A stretch of DNA of 37,430 nt from a virus: IMG/VR virus record IMGVR_UViG_3300029953_001734, positions 1 through 37,430 of that record; one strand, 5' to 3'. Below the pieces are notes generated by a model. That model saw only the letters and a program-made list of their open reading frames with translations, did no database searches and was not told the DNA's origin. Below, piece after piece: positions 30,090 through 37,430 of this stretch; position 1 is the first letter of the stretch; every line of letters starts with the position of its first letter. The translations under genes were made by a program, and so were the position numbers.

Positions 30090-30593
30090 CTATTTGTCCA
30101 CTTCAGTCTTTACCGGCTCCAGGAAGAAGCTCTCCTCCTTGTCCACCTTGAAGCCCAGCTTCTCCATGCCTTTCGGTTTTTCCTTTACGATCAGCACCTT
30201 ATCCATTGCCGGAGTGCTCCGCACATATTTTTCCCAGGCTTTACGCTTTGACATTACCAGCGCAATTTTCTTTTCATCAAACCCGTCCAGGATCATCACC
30301 TTCGGTTTGCCATCCCGGAAGCCCACGTTAGCGCCAAACGCCTCCATGCTCTTATCTTTCGGGAAAAGTTTCACCCTGTTTTCCTCGCAGTACTGCTTTA
30401 CGATCGCAAACTGTTTTTCCTTCTCTTGCATCAGTTTTTCAAACTGCGGATTATACTTCAGGTTGATTGGTTCCAGCTCCTTGTCCCGCTCTGCTGCAAG
30501 GCTGCATGCCTGGTTATCATTATGCACATAACCCTTTAGTGCTGTCTCATACGCTTCCTGCGTTACTACTTGTGTTGCGATCGCTTTTGCCAT
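30090..30593 (-). CDS. gam: Gam-like host-nuclease inhibitor
   Basis: 167 residues. The central coiled coil (ERDKELEPINLKYNPQFEKL, EKEKQFAIVKQYCEENR) followed by FPKDKSMEAFGANVGFRDGKPKV is the pattern of the Mu Gam family (PF07352), which binds double-strand DNA ends and shields them from exonucleases; it is related to Ku. It is in the usual early-operon location. Confidence 0.85.
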   Translation of the reverse strand: MAKAIATQVVTQEAYETALKGYVHNDNQACSLAAERDKELEPINLKYNPQFEKLMQEKEKQFAIVKQYCEENRVKLFPKDKSMEAFGANVGFRDGKPKVMILDGFDEKKIALVMSKRKAWEKYVRSTPAMDKVLIVKEKPKGMEKLGFKVDKEESFFLEPVKTEVDK

Positions 30594-30618
30594 CTTTTTT
30601 TTATTGTTTAAACCGTTA

Positions 30619-30795
30619 TTAATACAGTATTTTCAACAGTGTATTTACTTCCTGCACCATTTCCTGCCTATGCTCAAATACACTAATTTTAAAACCTTTA
30701 TCCTTAATGCCAGGAATCGTTTCTTTATATATTGCCAACATTGCCAGTAAATCATCAAGCCGCTCATTTGCCTTCTCCTTTGTAAACTTGCTCAT
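30619..30795 (-). CDS. 58-residue hypothetical early protein
   Basis: A short frame starting MSKFTKEKANERLDDLLAML and ending LLKILY. Its ATG overlaps the stop of the upstream gene (ATGA), which supports it. It is helical and charged, with no motif. It lies just upstream of gam. Confidence 0.6.
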   Translation of the reverse strand: MSKFTKEKANERLDDLLAMLAIYKETIPGIKDKGFKISVFEHRQEMVQEVNTLLKILY

Positions 30796-31151
30796 AAACT
30801 ATCTTTTATCAGTTTTTTCATTGCCCCTTTGAAATTTGGGTTTTTCATCTCCTTGTCCAGCGCATTAAATATTTCCTGTATTACACGTCCTTGCAGAGGG
30901 GTAAGAGCAATATCCTTCGGTGCCCAAAGCTGCATAAAAGCCAGCGCCTCAGTACCACACAGCGTCATCGTATAGCTCGTTACATCCACATGCCTTTCCC
31001 CCATCTTTTCCCGCAGCTCAGTTATATGCCCCATCAGAAGCAGTTCATGGCTGTTTTCAGGCGTATAGATAGTTAGCAAGCCATCATAAACCATGTATAG
31101 CTCCTTAAAATCCCGCGCATTCATTTTAATTTTGATCAGTCCCTTTGCCAT
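30792..31151 (-). CDS. Hypothetical early protein
   Basis: 119 residues: MAKGLIKIKMNARDFKELYM, a central HELLLMGHITELREKMGER helix, then LCGTEALAFMQLWAP and a Lys-rich end. Soluble. It follows the DnaA-domain gene by a single base and is coupled to the next small gene. Conserved-looking but not recognised; a nucleic-acid or replication accessory role is possible from context only. Confidence 0.5.
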   Translation of the reverse strand: MAKGLIKIKMNARDFKELYMVYDGLLTIYTPENSHELLLMGHITELREKMGERHVDVTSYTMTLCGTEALAFMQLWAPKDIALTPLQGRVIQEIFNALDKEMKNPNFKGAMKKLIKDSL

Positions 31152-31152
31152 A

Positions 31153-31581
31153 TCAGTATTTATTATTTTCGGCTACCTTAAGTGCCTGGTTATACGTTTC
31201 ACAGAAAAATTTCTCCTTTGTAAAAATTCTTTTTCGCGCCATAAACAGGGAATGCATTACAGCAGTGTGCTCCCTATAGCCTGTGATCCTCCCCAACTGC
31301 ACCAGCGTCAATAGCGGAAAAGTATCACGCAGTATAAGGCAAGTGATCTGGCGAAGCCTTACGTAGTCCTGTCCCCGGTAGCTTATAAGCAGGTCATTAT
31401 ATTCCATACCTACCCCTTTCGCAATATCATGCGCCAGCGCCATTGCAGATTTTTCCACATCCATTACCGGCACCAGTCTGTACATTTTCCCCGTTAGCAA
31501 TCCCAGTTCATGCTCAGCATGCTCTATAATGCTATTTATCCGGAGCGACATATCGTTATTCACCACCTCCATCTGTTCCAT
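31153..31581 (-). CDS. Free-standing DnaA domain IV-like protein
   Basis: 142 residues. From about residue 62 (YNDLLISYRGQDYVRLRQITCLILRD..., then LVQLGRITGYREHTAVMHSLFMARKRI) it matches DnaA domain IV: the basic loop, the helix-turn-helix, and the signature GxREHTAVxHS corresponding to the DnaA GGRDHTTVLHA motif. There is no AAA+ domain. DnaA domain IV binds DnaA boxes, so this may recognise a phage or host origin sequence or act as a regulator. Located two genes after the RecA-like ATPase. Confidence 0.7.
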   Translation of the reverse strand: MEQMEVVNNDMSLRINSIIEHAEHELGLLTGKMYRLVPVMDVEKSAMALAHDIAKGVGMEYNDLLISYRGQDYVRLRQITCLILRDTFPLLTLVQLGRITGYREHTAVMHSLFMARKRIFTKEKFFCETYNQALKVAENNKY

Positions 31582-31582
31582 A

Positions 31583-31858
31583 TCATTCCGGTATTATGGG
31601 CACATACCTGCCCGGCAGGTTTTTACGTTCCTCTATCGTTGGTGCTTTGAAATAAACCATCGGCTGGCTCTGCCCCGGTAGCATCATATACCCGCATATC
31701 TGCGGATGGTTAATGCTCTTCAGCCACTTATTTATGTGCGCATAGCCTATCTTGGCGTTCATCATATGCCGCACAATGCTCCTCGCCAGCCAGCCTATTA
31801 CAATACCTGGGCGTTTCTCCACCCACTTTCTTACAAACTTTTCTACCAGTTTTTTCAT
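31583..31858 (-). CDS. Hypothetical basic early protein
   Basis: 91 residues. A very basic N-terminus (MKKLVEKFVRKWVEKRPG) leads into a helical part (WLARSIVRHMMNAKIGYAHINKWLKS) and a Pro-rich C-terminus ending GRYVPIIPE. It is placed between the RecA-like ATPase and the DnaA-domain gene. Not recognised; the charge suggests nucleic-acid contact. Confidence 0.5.
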   Translation of the reverse strand: MKKLVEKFVRKWVEKRPGIVIGWLARSIVRHMMNAKIGYAHINKWLKSINHPQICGYMMLPGQSQPMVYFKAPTIEERKNLPGRYVPIIPE

Positions 31859-31875
31859 CTTTTATAGTTGTTTTT

Positions 31876-31913
31876 TAATCCTGCAAATCCTTAAATCCTG
31901 CAAATCCTGATCA
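31876..31913 (-). repeat. AGGATTTGCAGGATT-type repeat
   Basis: On the minus strand the TGA of the RecA-like gene runs into CAGGATTTGCAGGATTTAAG and a second AGGATTTGCAGGATT. A related copy (AATCCTGAAAATCCTGATCA on plus) is at 33137-33156. This type of repeat is common between Bacteroidota genes. Confidence 0.7.
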
Positions 31914-32624
31914 TTTTTTAAATTGATTAACCTTCTTTTTACCCCAATACCCCCATGCGCCCTTCGTTGCATCCTCACCCTCCCAGATCACATAAGGCTT
32001 ATTGCCGCCATACCTGCTCTTCACAAAAGCCACAAACCCCTCCACACGCACCTTTATATCCACGTCAAACTCTATTTTGCAAGCCAGCTTACCATCCGGC
32101 TTCGACCCCTTATTATGGCTGATGAATATGAACCCCTTATTCGGAAAATGCTCCTTCAGGTATTTGTAATCATCCATATTCATATGCACATATTGCAGGC
32201 TGTCTATCACCACAAACTTTGCGCTCTTCTTTTTCTTCAGCTTCACTACCAGCTCCTCGAATGTCAGGTTATGGTCCCAAAACGTTATTTTACCGCTATG
32301 CTCATCCAGCGTCAGGTTTTCTTCAGCGTTCTTCTGCATCGTTCGCCGGTGTCCCTCCTCCAGCGCCCAGTACAGCACATCCCCATACCGCATAATTATC
32401 TTCAAAAACTGCATCGTCAACCTGCTCTTACCATTGCTGCTCGGACCGTATATGATCATCAATATCTGCTCAGTCATCTCCCCGAAACTCCTTTTCAATG
32501 ATTCCGGCAACCCCTCCAGCATCTTATACTTCTTCTGAAACAACTGCTTTAACCCCAAACCCTTTGCCTTTCCACTTGCCGCCCTTTTTCTCTTTACCGG
32601 TTGTATAGCTTCATCTACCTGCAT
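31911..32624 (-). CDS. RecA/RadA-like P-loop ATPase
   Basis: 237 residues. Walker A GPSSNGKS (60-67), a Glu-containing ALEEGHRR strand end near 88-94, Walker B KFVVIDS (136-142) and a later ISHNKGSKPDGK loop characteristic of RecA-fold replication ATPases (RepA/DnaB/RadA group). The C-terminus (VRVEGFVAFVKSRYGGNKPYV) completes the sheet. Likely a helicase- or recombinase-type motor for phage DNA. The ATG follows directly the TAA of the 27-codon frame carried by copy 4 of the element. N-terminus is Lys/Arg-rich. Confidence 0.75.
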   Translation of the reverse strand: MQVDEAIQPVKRKRAASGKAKGLGLKQLFQKKYKMLEGLPESLKRSFGEMTEQILMIIYGPSSNGKSRLTMQFLKIIMRYGDVLYWALEEGHRRTMQKNAEENLTLDEHSGKITFWDHNLTFEELVVKLKKKKSAKFVVIDSLQYVHMNMDDYKYLKEHFPNKGFIFISHNKGSKPDGKLACKIEFDVDIKVRVEGFVAFVKSRYGGNKPYVIWEGEDATKGAWGYWGKKKVNQFKK

Positions 32625-32687
32625 TTATACCTGATAGTTGTCTGTGTTAAAAAATACCATTGTCCCGGCCTCCGGCCCACCATTCAC

Positions 32688-32711
32688 CACCAGTGGCGTT
32701 GGCACCATTCA
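32688..32711 (-). repeat. Four-copy stop-codon-associated element, copy 4
   Basis: Same core as copies 1 and 2, then diverging after GGTGGTG. It starts one base after the TAG of the upstream gene. The internal ATG (32708) opens a 27-codon frame starting MVPTPLVVNGG whose TAA (32625-32627) directly abuts the ATG of the RecA-like gene. Confidence 0.85.
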
Positions 32712-32712
32712 C

Positions 32713-33117
32713 CTACCGTAGCTCCTTCACCAGTTGCCTGCACCAGCTTTCCTCCAGTGCCACACCATACTTATTCACGCACTGAGCCAGGTCTACCGGA
32801 TGATGAGCTATATTGTATATCTGCCGCCGTCCGTGCAGCCCGTTAAGCATGGATTTTTTATGTTGCTTTTCACACGCCTGCAAAAAGTCCTTTTCCCTTT
32901 GCCACCAGTGCAGTTTCCACCAACCCCAGTATGCTGCACTCTCTTCAAGCTGCCGTATGGCCCCTGCATCACCCTTTAGCACCGTCTCCAGGTATATCAG
33001 ACCGCATTCATACTTGAACATCGTATATACCATCAGGTCCCATTCCAGCAGCTCCATCACCTCATACATCGCCGCCGCCATATATGCCTGCATCCGTTTA
33101 GCTTGTGTTAGTGCCAT
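32713..33117 (-). CDS. Hypothetical Trp/Met-rich early protein
   Basis: 134 residues, helical, with a conspicuous AAYWGWWKLHWWQREKDFL segment and many Met and Tyr residues near the N-terminus (MQAYMAAAMYEVMELLEW). No membrane prediction. It is the first gene after the MuB terminator and precedes copy 4 of the repeat. Not recognised. Confidence 0.5.
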   Translation of the reverse strand: MALTQAKRMQAYMAAAMYEVMELLEWDLMVYTMFKYECGLIYLETVLKGDAGAIRQLEESAAYWGWWKLHWWQREKDFLQACEKQHKKSMLNGLHGRRQIYNIAHHPVDLAQCVNKYGVALEESWCRQLVKELR

Positions 33118-33136
33118 AAAATTCTGTTTATCCTTT

Positions 33137-33156
33137 AATCCTGAAAATCCTGATCA
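33137..33156. repeat. AATCCTGAAAATCCTGATCA repeat
   Basis: A single copy of the GGATTTTCAGGATT-type repeat abutting the T-tract of the MuB terminator. Related to 31876-31913. Confidence 0.55.
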
Positions 33157-33208
33157 AAAAAGGGGGCTTCCATAAAGTATCCGCTCAACATAATTTATTT
33201 CCGCCCCC
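33156..33208 (-). terminator. Intrinsic terminator after the MuB-like gene
   Basis: On the minus strand GGGGGC (33208-33203) pairs with GCCCCC (33167-33162), with inner ATAAA/TTTAT pairing and a long loop, and is followed by six T. It lies 10 bases after the MuB-like stop and would separate the transposition genes from the following early genes, fully or partly. Confidence 0.7.
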
Positions 33209-33217
33209 GATCCACAA

Positions 33218-34153
33218 CTAAGCCGCCAGGTTGTATATCACTCTAAACTCCTCAGCCGTCAGCGGCACACCACGCACATCTGTCTCGCGCAGCGCAGGCT
33301 CCAGGTAGTCATGTAGCTCACCGTAATTATCACACTGCTTTATCAGCAGCTTCTGCAACTGCGGCTCTATACCCAGCTCCTTAAAGAACGGCTCAAAATT
33401 CACCACAGGGCTCACCTTCTGTATACCCGCCTTAAACCTCCTGTAATACTGCGGTCCGCCCTCCATATTGCTATTCTTAGCCCGTTCCATCTTCGCCAGC
33501 AGTTGCGGTGTGCCTATCTGTATCAGCGTCGCATATCCGGTCAGCCCGTCAAACAAACCCTTCATCATCTTCACCAGCGCATGCTCCATGTTCTCCGCCT
33601 CGTCAAAGATGATCGTAGGCTTCAGCCCCGCACGCTTCATTTCGCGCAGCTTCATTACTATCGTTATCATACGCATAGCCTTGCTGCTCTTCTGCGGCAG
33701 GTTCAGCTTGTCCAGCAGCATGTTCACCACATCATGCAGCTTTACCATACTGTTTATCGTGATCACAAACACATCCTTTGGGTACTCATTCTGAAACCGG
33801 TCTACACAAAACGACTTGCCCAGGCCCGTATCGCAGATGATCGTAGTAGCACGCCCGTTATCCCTTGCCGTTTCCAGGCTCGTCATGATGTGGCGCATCT
33901 GCTTGGTCGGTACAGCCTTCCAGTACTTTTTCTCCAGGCTCACGCCCACCGCATCCGCCAGCAGCAGCCACCATTTGTCTTGTATGTCAGTTTCCTTCTC
34001 GCCCACCATCACCGTTAGCTTACCATTCAGCATGGCGCTCAGATAGCTCTGGTTCACCCCGCTCAGCTTCGACAGGTTAGCGGCAGTCATTTCTTTACCG
34101 GCCATATAGCTAATGGCCGATTCCATGATTTGTGTTTTAATTTGATTAGTCAT
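33218..34153 (-). CDS. MuB-like transposition target-capture ATPase
   Basis: 311 residues. The N-terminal HTH (MTAANLSKLSGVNQSYLSAML, about 22-42) is followed by an AAA+ domain with Walker A CDTGLGKS (107-114; the first Gly is Cys), Walker B IIFDEAEN (181-188), and a C-terminal helical domain. MuB binds target DNA, activates MuA and gives target immunity. Immediately downstream of the transposase, as in Mu. A start at the ATG nine codons downstream is possible. Confidence 0.85.
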   Translation of the reverse strand: MTNQIKTQIMESAISYMAGKEMTAANLSKLSGVNQSYLSAMLNGKLTVMVGEKETDIQDKWWLLLADAVGVSLEKKYWKAVPTKQMRHIMTSLETARDNGRATTIICDTGLGKSFCVDRFQNEYPKDVFVITINSMVKLHDVVNMLLDKLNLPQKSSKAMRMITIVMKLREMKRAGLKPTIIFDEAENMEHALVKMMKGLFDGLTGYATLIQIGTPQLLAKMERAKNSNMEGGPQYYRRFKAGIQKVSPVVNFEPFFKELGIEPQLQKLLIKQCDNYGELHDYLEPALRETDVRGVPLTAEEFRVIYNLAA

Positions 34154-34208
34154 AAATTTGTCTTTTGTATGTGAAAAGAATGGCCCCGCCTCACGGGGCT
34201 GTTTTTAT

Positions 34209-36434
34209 TTATTGTAAATACTTATCAATATTTGTTATCTTATTCATCCGCTCCTCCACCTTCAGGTCAAACACCTGCTCCTCCACATTCACCGGTATCT
34301 GCTTACTGCCCCTGCCACCTGCGCCCAGGCGCTTGGCATCCTGCATCTTGTCCTTTTGCTGTCCATTATAGGTTAGCATTAGCTTCAGGTCCATTTCCTC
34401 TGCATTGTCCAAGCTAAAGGGTGTATGCTCTATCACCTCGGCAGCTATCCGTGCATCGCTGGCGTATAGAGCCGTTATATCGTCCATGTTTTCCTTGTTG
34501 AAGTGCCTTACCCGCATCCGGTAGGCTACATCTTCCGGCGTGGTGCTATGTAGGTCCATCGGCAGTACGCGTTTCTGCTCCAGCACAAACCTCATTTTTG
34601 CATCAGGGCTTACCGCCAGTACCCTGGTCAGGTTCTCAGGGTCACCTATTAGTTGCCAGTCCAGGTGCATGTTTGCCCTAAAGCCCTTGTCAAATGAATC
34701 AAACGTGTATTCCTGCCCGTTTATCTGCTTTATGATCCCTTGACCGGTTATCTTATTTGTTTTGCCCAGTGCCACCCCAAATACTTGTAGGTAGTCAGCG
34801 CCACCCATCAGGGTCATACCGTTTTCAGCTTCCGGCATCTTGGCAAACCCCGCCATAAATCCCTCCAGCTTACCCGCACGCTCCATTTCCACCATCCGGT
34901 CTATCTGCTTTACCAGTCCCGCCCTGTCCGGTGCCTGGTTCTTGATCAGGTCCAGGTATTCCTTATTCACCTGGTTCGTCTTTTTAGCATCCACGTTAAA
35001 GCCCGTCCAGAACTTCGTTTTCTGCGCCCGTTTCTTATTCAGGTGCCCGAAGTATCTTTCTATCACTTTAGCCTTACTATTACCCACCTCAGCTGGAGTG
35101 AAGTACAGTGACGCCATCACCTGGTAAAAAGGTGTCAGGTTCTTGATCTGGTAATTATCGCTTTGCAATTGCAGCGGCCTGCGCGGTGCCCCGAAGAGTT
35201 CATTCATATGCAGCACCGCGTTCCGGCATGCCTGCCGTATCAGGTCCACATTCTCCCGCTCACCTATAGCGTACCCAACAGGGTATTTGTTAAACGGATC
35301 AAGCACACACACCATAACAAGGCGTTTATACTCCACTCCCTTCGGTCCACGCTCCTGAAACATCATTTCCACGGTCCAGCCGTCAAGCGTCCAGTAATAA
35401 AGAGGGTAGTCAGGCGCTTTACGCTTATTCTGCATCGCTGTTTTACTCATGTATGCACGCTTACCCTGCCTTCCGGCAATCAATAGATGCATGTTTTCCG
35501 TAATTATTTGGTGAAGACGTGCGCGGGATAACGTTTTCCAGCCATTTGCCGCAAAACACAGATTCACCATTTCTGCAACCTGCCCAGCGTCAAAATTTTG
35601 CGGCTTTGCGCACAGGGAGCGGATTATAGCCATTTGCTTTTCAGCAAGATCAGGGCAATACCCCCCCTTTTTCTCGGCACTTTTTGGTACTTTAACCAGG
35701 CTTTTAAGGTCATTTAAACCCTCATTTTGTATCAAAAGCCCCTCATTTATCCCCGCTGCTTCCGTCAAAAAAGCTTCATTTACTCCCTCGGTCACAGCTT
35801 CCTTTCCCAGTTTACTGGCGTTCTTATTACCATAAAGCGGGTCTATCAGGCTCTCATAATCACCCAATTTGTACGCATTCACCTTAGTTATCAGGCGTTG
35901 GTAAGATGAAGGGAAGTCCCCCGGCAGCACATCCAGTCCCGCATATCCCTCCATCTTACCCCTATTCTTTTCCACAGTTATCAGCTCGCTCACATGGCTG
36001 TAAAACTCCGTTAGCAGCAATCCCAGTTCACGTTTCACAACCGCCTTATTCCCATTCACACCCTTTAACATCATCAGCCATCCAGCCGCCCTGGTATACT
36101 GGTGCACTCTATCTACCGGCAGGCTAAGGTTGGCACCATACCGGTAACTCATAAAAAACTCATTCGCCTTCCAGTCATTCACCACCATATTCAGTATCGG
36201 CTCCCTCGCCACCATATCATACGGGTTCCCAAACCTGATCTCCACCTTCCGTTTCCGCTCATCGCTCATCGCCTCATAACCCACCAGCACCTTCCGCTTA
36301 TCAGCCGGGTCATCTATAAAATCCCAACACTTAGTGCCCTCACTTTTCGCCTTCCATAAATAACCCTCACTGGCAATGCCACACTCCACGCACTCACTTA
36401 TCGTCAGGTAAACTTTCTGTTGTATCAATTTCAT
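34209..36434 (-). CDS. MuA-like DDE transposase
   Basis: 741 residues. The N-terminal part carries DNA-binding helices (TISECVECGIASEGYLWKA near 11-29; an HTH near 262-315). The catalytic domain is clear: D351 in YYWTLDGWTVEMM, D426 in LQLQSDNYQ and E459 in SKAKVIERYFG, a DDE triad on an RNase H fold. A Mu-C-type beta-barrel region follows (about 570-660, NGQEYTFDSF). It binds the prophage ends and performs replicative transposition. Upstream are the Ner-like gene and operator region; downstream is MuB. Confidence 0.9.
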   Translation of the reverse strand: MKLIQQKVYLTISECVECGIASEGYLWKAKSEGTKCWDFIDDPADKRKVLVGYEAMSDERKRKVEIRFGNPYDMVAREPILNMVVNDWKANEFFMSYRYGANLSLPVDRVHQYTRAAGWLMMLKGVNGNKAVVKRELGLLLTEFYSHVSELITVEKNRGKMEGYAGLDVLPGDFPSSYQRLITKVNAYKLGDYESLIDPLYGNKNASKLGKEAVTEGVNEAFLTEAAGINEGLLIQNEGLNDLKSLVKVPKSAEKKGGYCPDLAEKQMAIIRSLCAKPQNFDAGQVAEMVNLCFAANGWKTLSRARLHQIITENMHLLIAGRQGKRAYMSKTAMQNKRKAPDYPLYYWTLDGWTVEMMFQERGPKGVEYKRLVMVCVLDPFNKYPVGYAIGERENVDLIRQACRNAVLHMNELFGAPRRPLQLQSDNYQIKNLTPFYQVMASLYFTPAEVGNSKAKVIERYFGHLNKKRAQKTKFWTGFNVDAKKTNQVNKEYLDLIKNQAPDRAGLVKQIDRMVEMERAGKLEGFMAGFAKMPEAENGMTLMGGADYLQVFGVALGKTNKITGQGIIKQINGQEYTFDSFDKGFRANMHLDWQLIGDPENLTRVLAVSPDAKMRFVLEQKRVLPMDLHSTTPEDVAYRMRVRHFNKENMDDITALYASDARIAAEVIEHTPFSLDNAEEMDLKLMLTYNGQQKDKMQDAKRLGAGGRGSKQIPVNVEEQVFDLKVEERMNKITNIDKYLQ

Positions 36435-36452
36435 GTTATTGCAATTAGTTAG

Positions 36453-36686
36453 TTATTGAAAACACACCACCAATTCCCTGTCCTGGTCAAAAGGAACCAG
36501 GCTTTTTACCACCTGCATCAATTTATTTTCGCCATCCTGTAAAAACATATATGTCGTCATAACTTCTTCATTATTACGGGTTCCGTTAATTACAGCATAC
36601 ACAGTGTCCGTATCTACACCGGCTATTTCAGCCGTTTTTTGCACCATTGCTGCCTTGATTGCGCTTCTTTTACGTTTTTTATCCAT
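36453..36686 (-). CDS. Ner-like small HTH regulator
   Basis: 77 residues when started at MDKKRKRSAI; the frame is open 47 codons upstream but that would cover the operator region. KTAEIAGVDTDTVYAVINGTR is an HTH-like segment. The rest is a short helical domain. It is the first gene of the early operon, divergent from the repressor, the position of Ner in Mu, which limits early and repressor transcription. Assigned by position and HTH pattern. Confidence 0.6.
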   Translation of the reverse strand: MDKKRKRSAIKAAMVQKTAEIAGVDTDTVYAVINGTRNNEEVMTTYMFLQDGENKLMQVVKSLVPFDQDRELVVCFQ

Positions 36687-36693
36687 ACTTTTG
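36686..36693 (+). promoter_or_regulatory. Candidate repressor promoter -7 box
   Basis: TACTTTTG matches TAnnTTTG and lies about 90 bases before the repressor ATG, overlapping the first codon of the Ner-like gene. A convincing -33 box is not seen. Confidence 0.3.
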
Positions 36694-36706
36694 TTCCCCT
36701 CTGTTT

Positions 36707-36770
36707 TGTCGGCTATAAACCGACACAAAGTAAAAACAAGTTTTTCGTTTAAACGAATAATTCGTTTAAT
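36707..36770. promoter_or_regulatory. Early operator region with two inverted repeats
   Basis: TGTCGG-CTATAAA-CCGACA (36707-36725) and the perfect 14-base palindrome TTCGTTTAAACGAA (36744-36757) followed by a further half site TTCGTTTAA (36761-36769). They lie between the divergent Ner-like and repressor genes, the usual site for phage operators. Which protein binds which site is not known. A near-match to the Bacteroidota -7 box (TACTTTG) lies on the minus strand between them. Confidence 0.55.
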
Positions 36771-36783
36771 ATTTTTTTGTATA

Positions 36784-37275
36784 ATGAGTTTTATAAAAGA
36801 AAATATAACTTTCTTAAGGAAGGCCAATAAGTTTACACAGGCTAAGATTAGCCACCAGCTTGGTATTCCAGTAACTACATATGCCAGTTACGAATACGGA
36901 AAAGCAGAGCCTGATGCCGAGACATTATTAAAAATTTGCGATATATTTGGAGTAGAAAACGTTACAATAGTAACGAGTAAATTGTTTGAGGGTAAGGTAA
37001 ATAAAAACGAAAAACTCGCATCTTTCAATACAAAAGGTAAGCTAAATAGTAAGGGAAACGGTAAGCTATACGATCAAAAACCGGCTAATTACACTGCCGC
37101 TCATGAGCCTCAATCCACCTATGGTTATCACAATAGATCACACCAAAATACAGCAGATATAGACGACCTTAAAGATGATATTATAGAATCCCTTAAAGGA
37201 GAGGTAAAAACGCTACAGAAGGCGCTTTCACTCGCTGAAAAGACCATTAAACTACTAGAAAACAAGGCAAAGTAA
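36784..37275 (+). CDS. XRE-family prophage repressor
   Basis: 163 residues starting MSFIKENITFLRK. Residues 1-65 form a Cro/C1-type HTH (TQAKISHQLGIPVTTYASYEYGKAEPDAETLLKICDIFGV, here named for position). A flexible Lys/Asn/Gly-rich linker follows, and then a C-terminal coiled coil (IIESLKGEVKTLQKALSLAEKTIKLLE), likely for oligomerisation. No peptidase motif of LexA/CI type, so induction would not go by self-cleavage. Divergent from the early operon: best candidate for the lysogeny repressor. Confidence 0.75.
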   Translation: MSFIKENITFLRKANKFTQAKISHQLGIPVTTYASYEYGKAEPDAETLLKICDIFGVENVTIVTSKLFEGKVNKNEKLASFNTKGKLNSKGNGKLYDQKPANYTAAHEPQSTYGYHNRSHQNTADIDDLKDDIIESLKGEVKTLQKALSLAEKTIKLLENKAK

Positions 37276-37358
37276 CCTCCCGGTCCAACCCCCATCCACC
37301 CGCCACCATTTAAACCCCTTTTAAATCCAATTGAAATACAACCAAAATCAAACCAATT

Positions 37359-37376
37359 AAACGCTTCGTTTTTTTT
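37359..37376 (+). terminator. Possible terminator of the repressor gene
   Basis: AAACG-CTT-CGTTT with eight T following the CG of the right arm. The stem is short (5 bp), so strength is uncertain. It lies about 85 bases after the repressor stop. Confidence 0.45.
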
Positions 37377-37398
37377 GCCACATATATCAATAAAATAC

Positions 37399-37422
37399 AA
37401 AAGCCGCTCTGATGGCGGCTTT
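37399..37422. other. Hairpin near the right window edge
   Basis: AAAGCCGC and GCGGCTTT form an 8-bp stem with a 7-base loop. It has an A-tract on the left and TTTC on the right, so it could be a bidirectional terminator. No gene is seen beyond it; whether this is still prophage is not decidable. Confidence 0.5.
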
Positions 37423-37430
37423 CTGTGCAT

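Noticed and set aside
922-32711. The four-copy element as a CRISPR array
   Set aside because: The copies are thousands of bases apart, not regularly spaced, and there are no cas genes.
37276-37430. Prophage left end with transposase binding sites
   Set aside because: The region after the repressor has hairpins but no clear repeated end-type sites or a host junction, so I do not place an attachment end here.

Overview
The window is most of a Mu-like transposable prophage (a contractile-tailed, replicatively transposing myophage) in a Bacteroidota host, most probably of the Chitinophagaceae/Sphingobacteria type. The transposition evidence is a 741-residue DDE transposase (D351, D426, E459) followed by a MuB-like AAA+ ATPase, with Gam, gp16-like, gp36-like, DUF935 portal, MuF-like and gpG-like genes. 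The host assignment rests on the Bacteroidota-type sheath (DUF2586 style) and tail genes, promoter-like TAnnTTTG boxes, A/T-rich leaders in place of Shine-Dalgarno sites, Bacteroidota-style signal peptides, and short intergenic repeats of a kind common in that phylum. No host gene and no prophage end is identifiable.

Layout, from the right edge leftwards. A repressor-like XRE gene (36784-37275, +) faces a short operator region and a small Ner-like HTH gene, which heads a long leftward early operon (36686 to 26047). That operon encodes MuA and MuB, then (after an intrinsic terminator) a RecA-like ATPase, a free-standing DnaA domain IV protein, Gam, a C5-methyltransferase, an HNH nuclease, a MazG/MazZ-like nucleotide pyrophosphohydrolase, gp16 and a possible late activator. 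It ends at a strong terminator at 25928-25956. The terminase-portal-MuF-gpG block (20039-25929) runs rightward, opposite to everything around it, and converges on that terminator. From a divergent control region (19803-20038) the remaining late genes run leftward: prohead protease/scaffold, major capsid, a secreted-looking capsid neighbour, an initiator-type tRNA, a lysis cassette (holin-like proteins, a one-piece u-spanin, GH19 endolysin, secreted nuclease), sheath, tube, a possible structured RNA, tail chaperones, tape measure, hub, spike, repeat-bearing fibre, baseplate J/I genes and a terminal fibre-like protein.

How it works together: the repressor and Ner-like protein set the lysogeny/transposition choice. 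MuA/MuB transpose the genome, and the early accessory genes protect or modify DNA and nucleotides. The divergent late promoter region then drives head genes one way and capsid, lysis and tail genes the other.

The least explained features are: (i) a nearly identical short element found four times, each time just after a stop codon and each encoding a potential MVPTPLV/MVPTPPV peptide start; (ii) a 200-base stem-loop-dense non-coding stretch at 11073-11274; (iii) Sec-type signal peptides on several virion-region proteins, including the major capsid protein; (iv) a phage-borne initiator tRNA; (v) an inverted head module flanked by two related host-type repeats.
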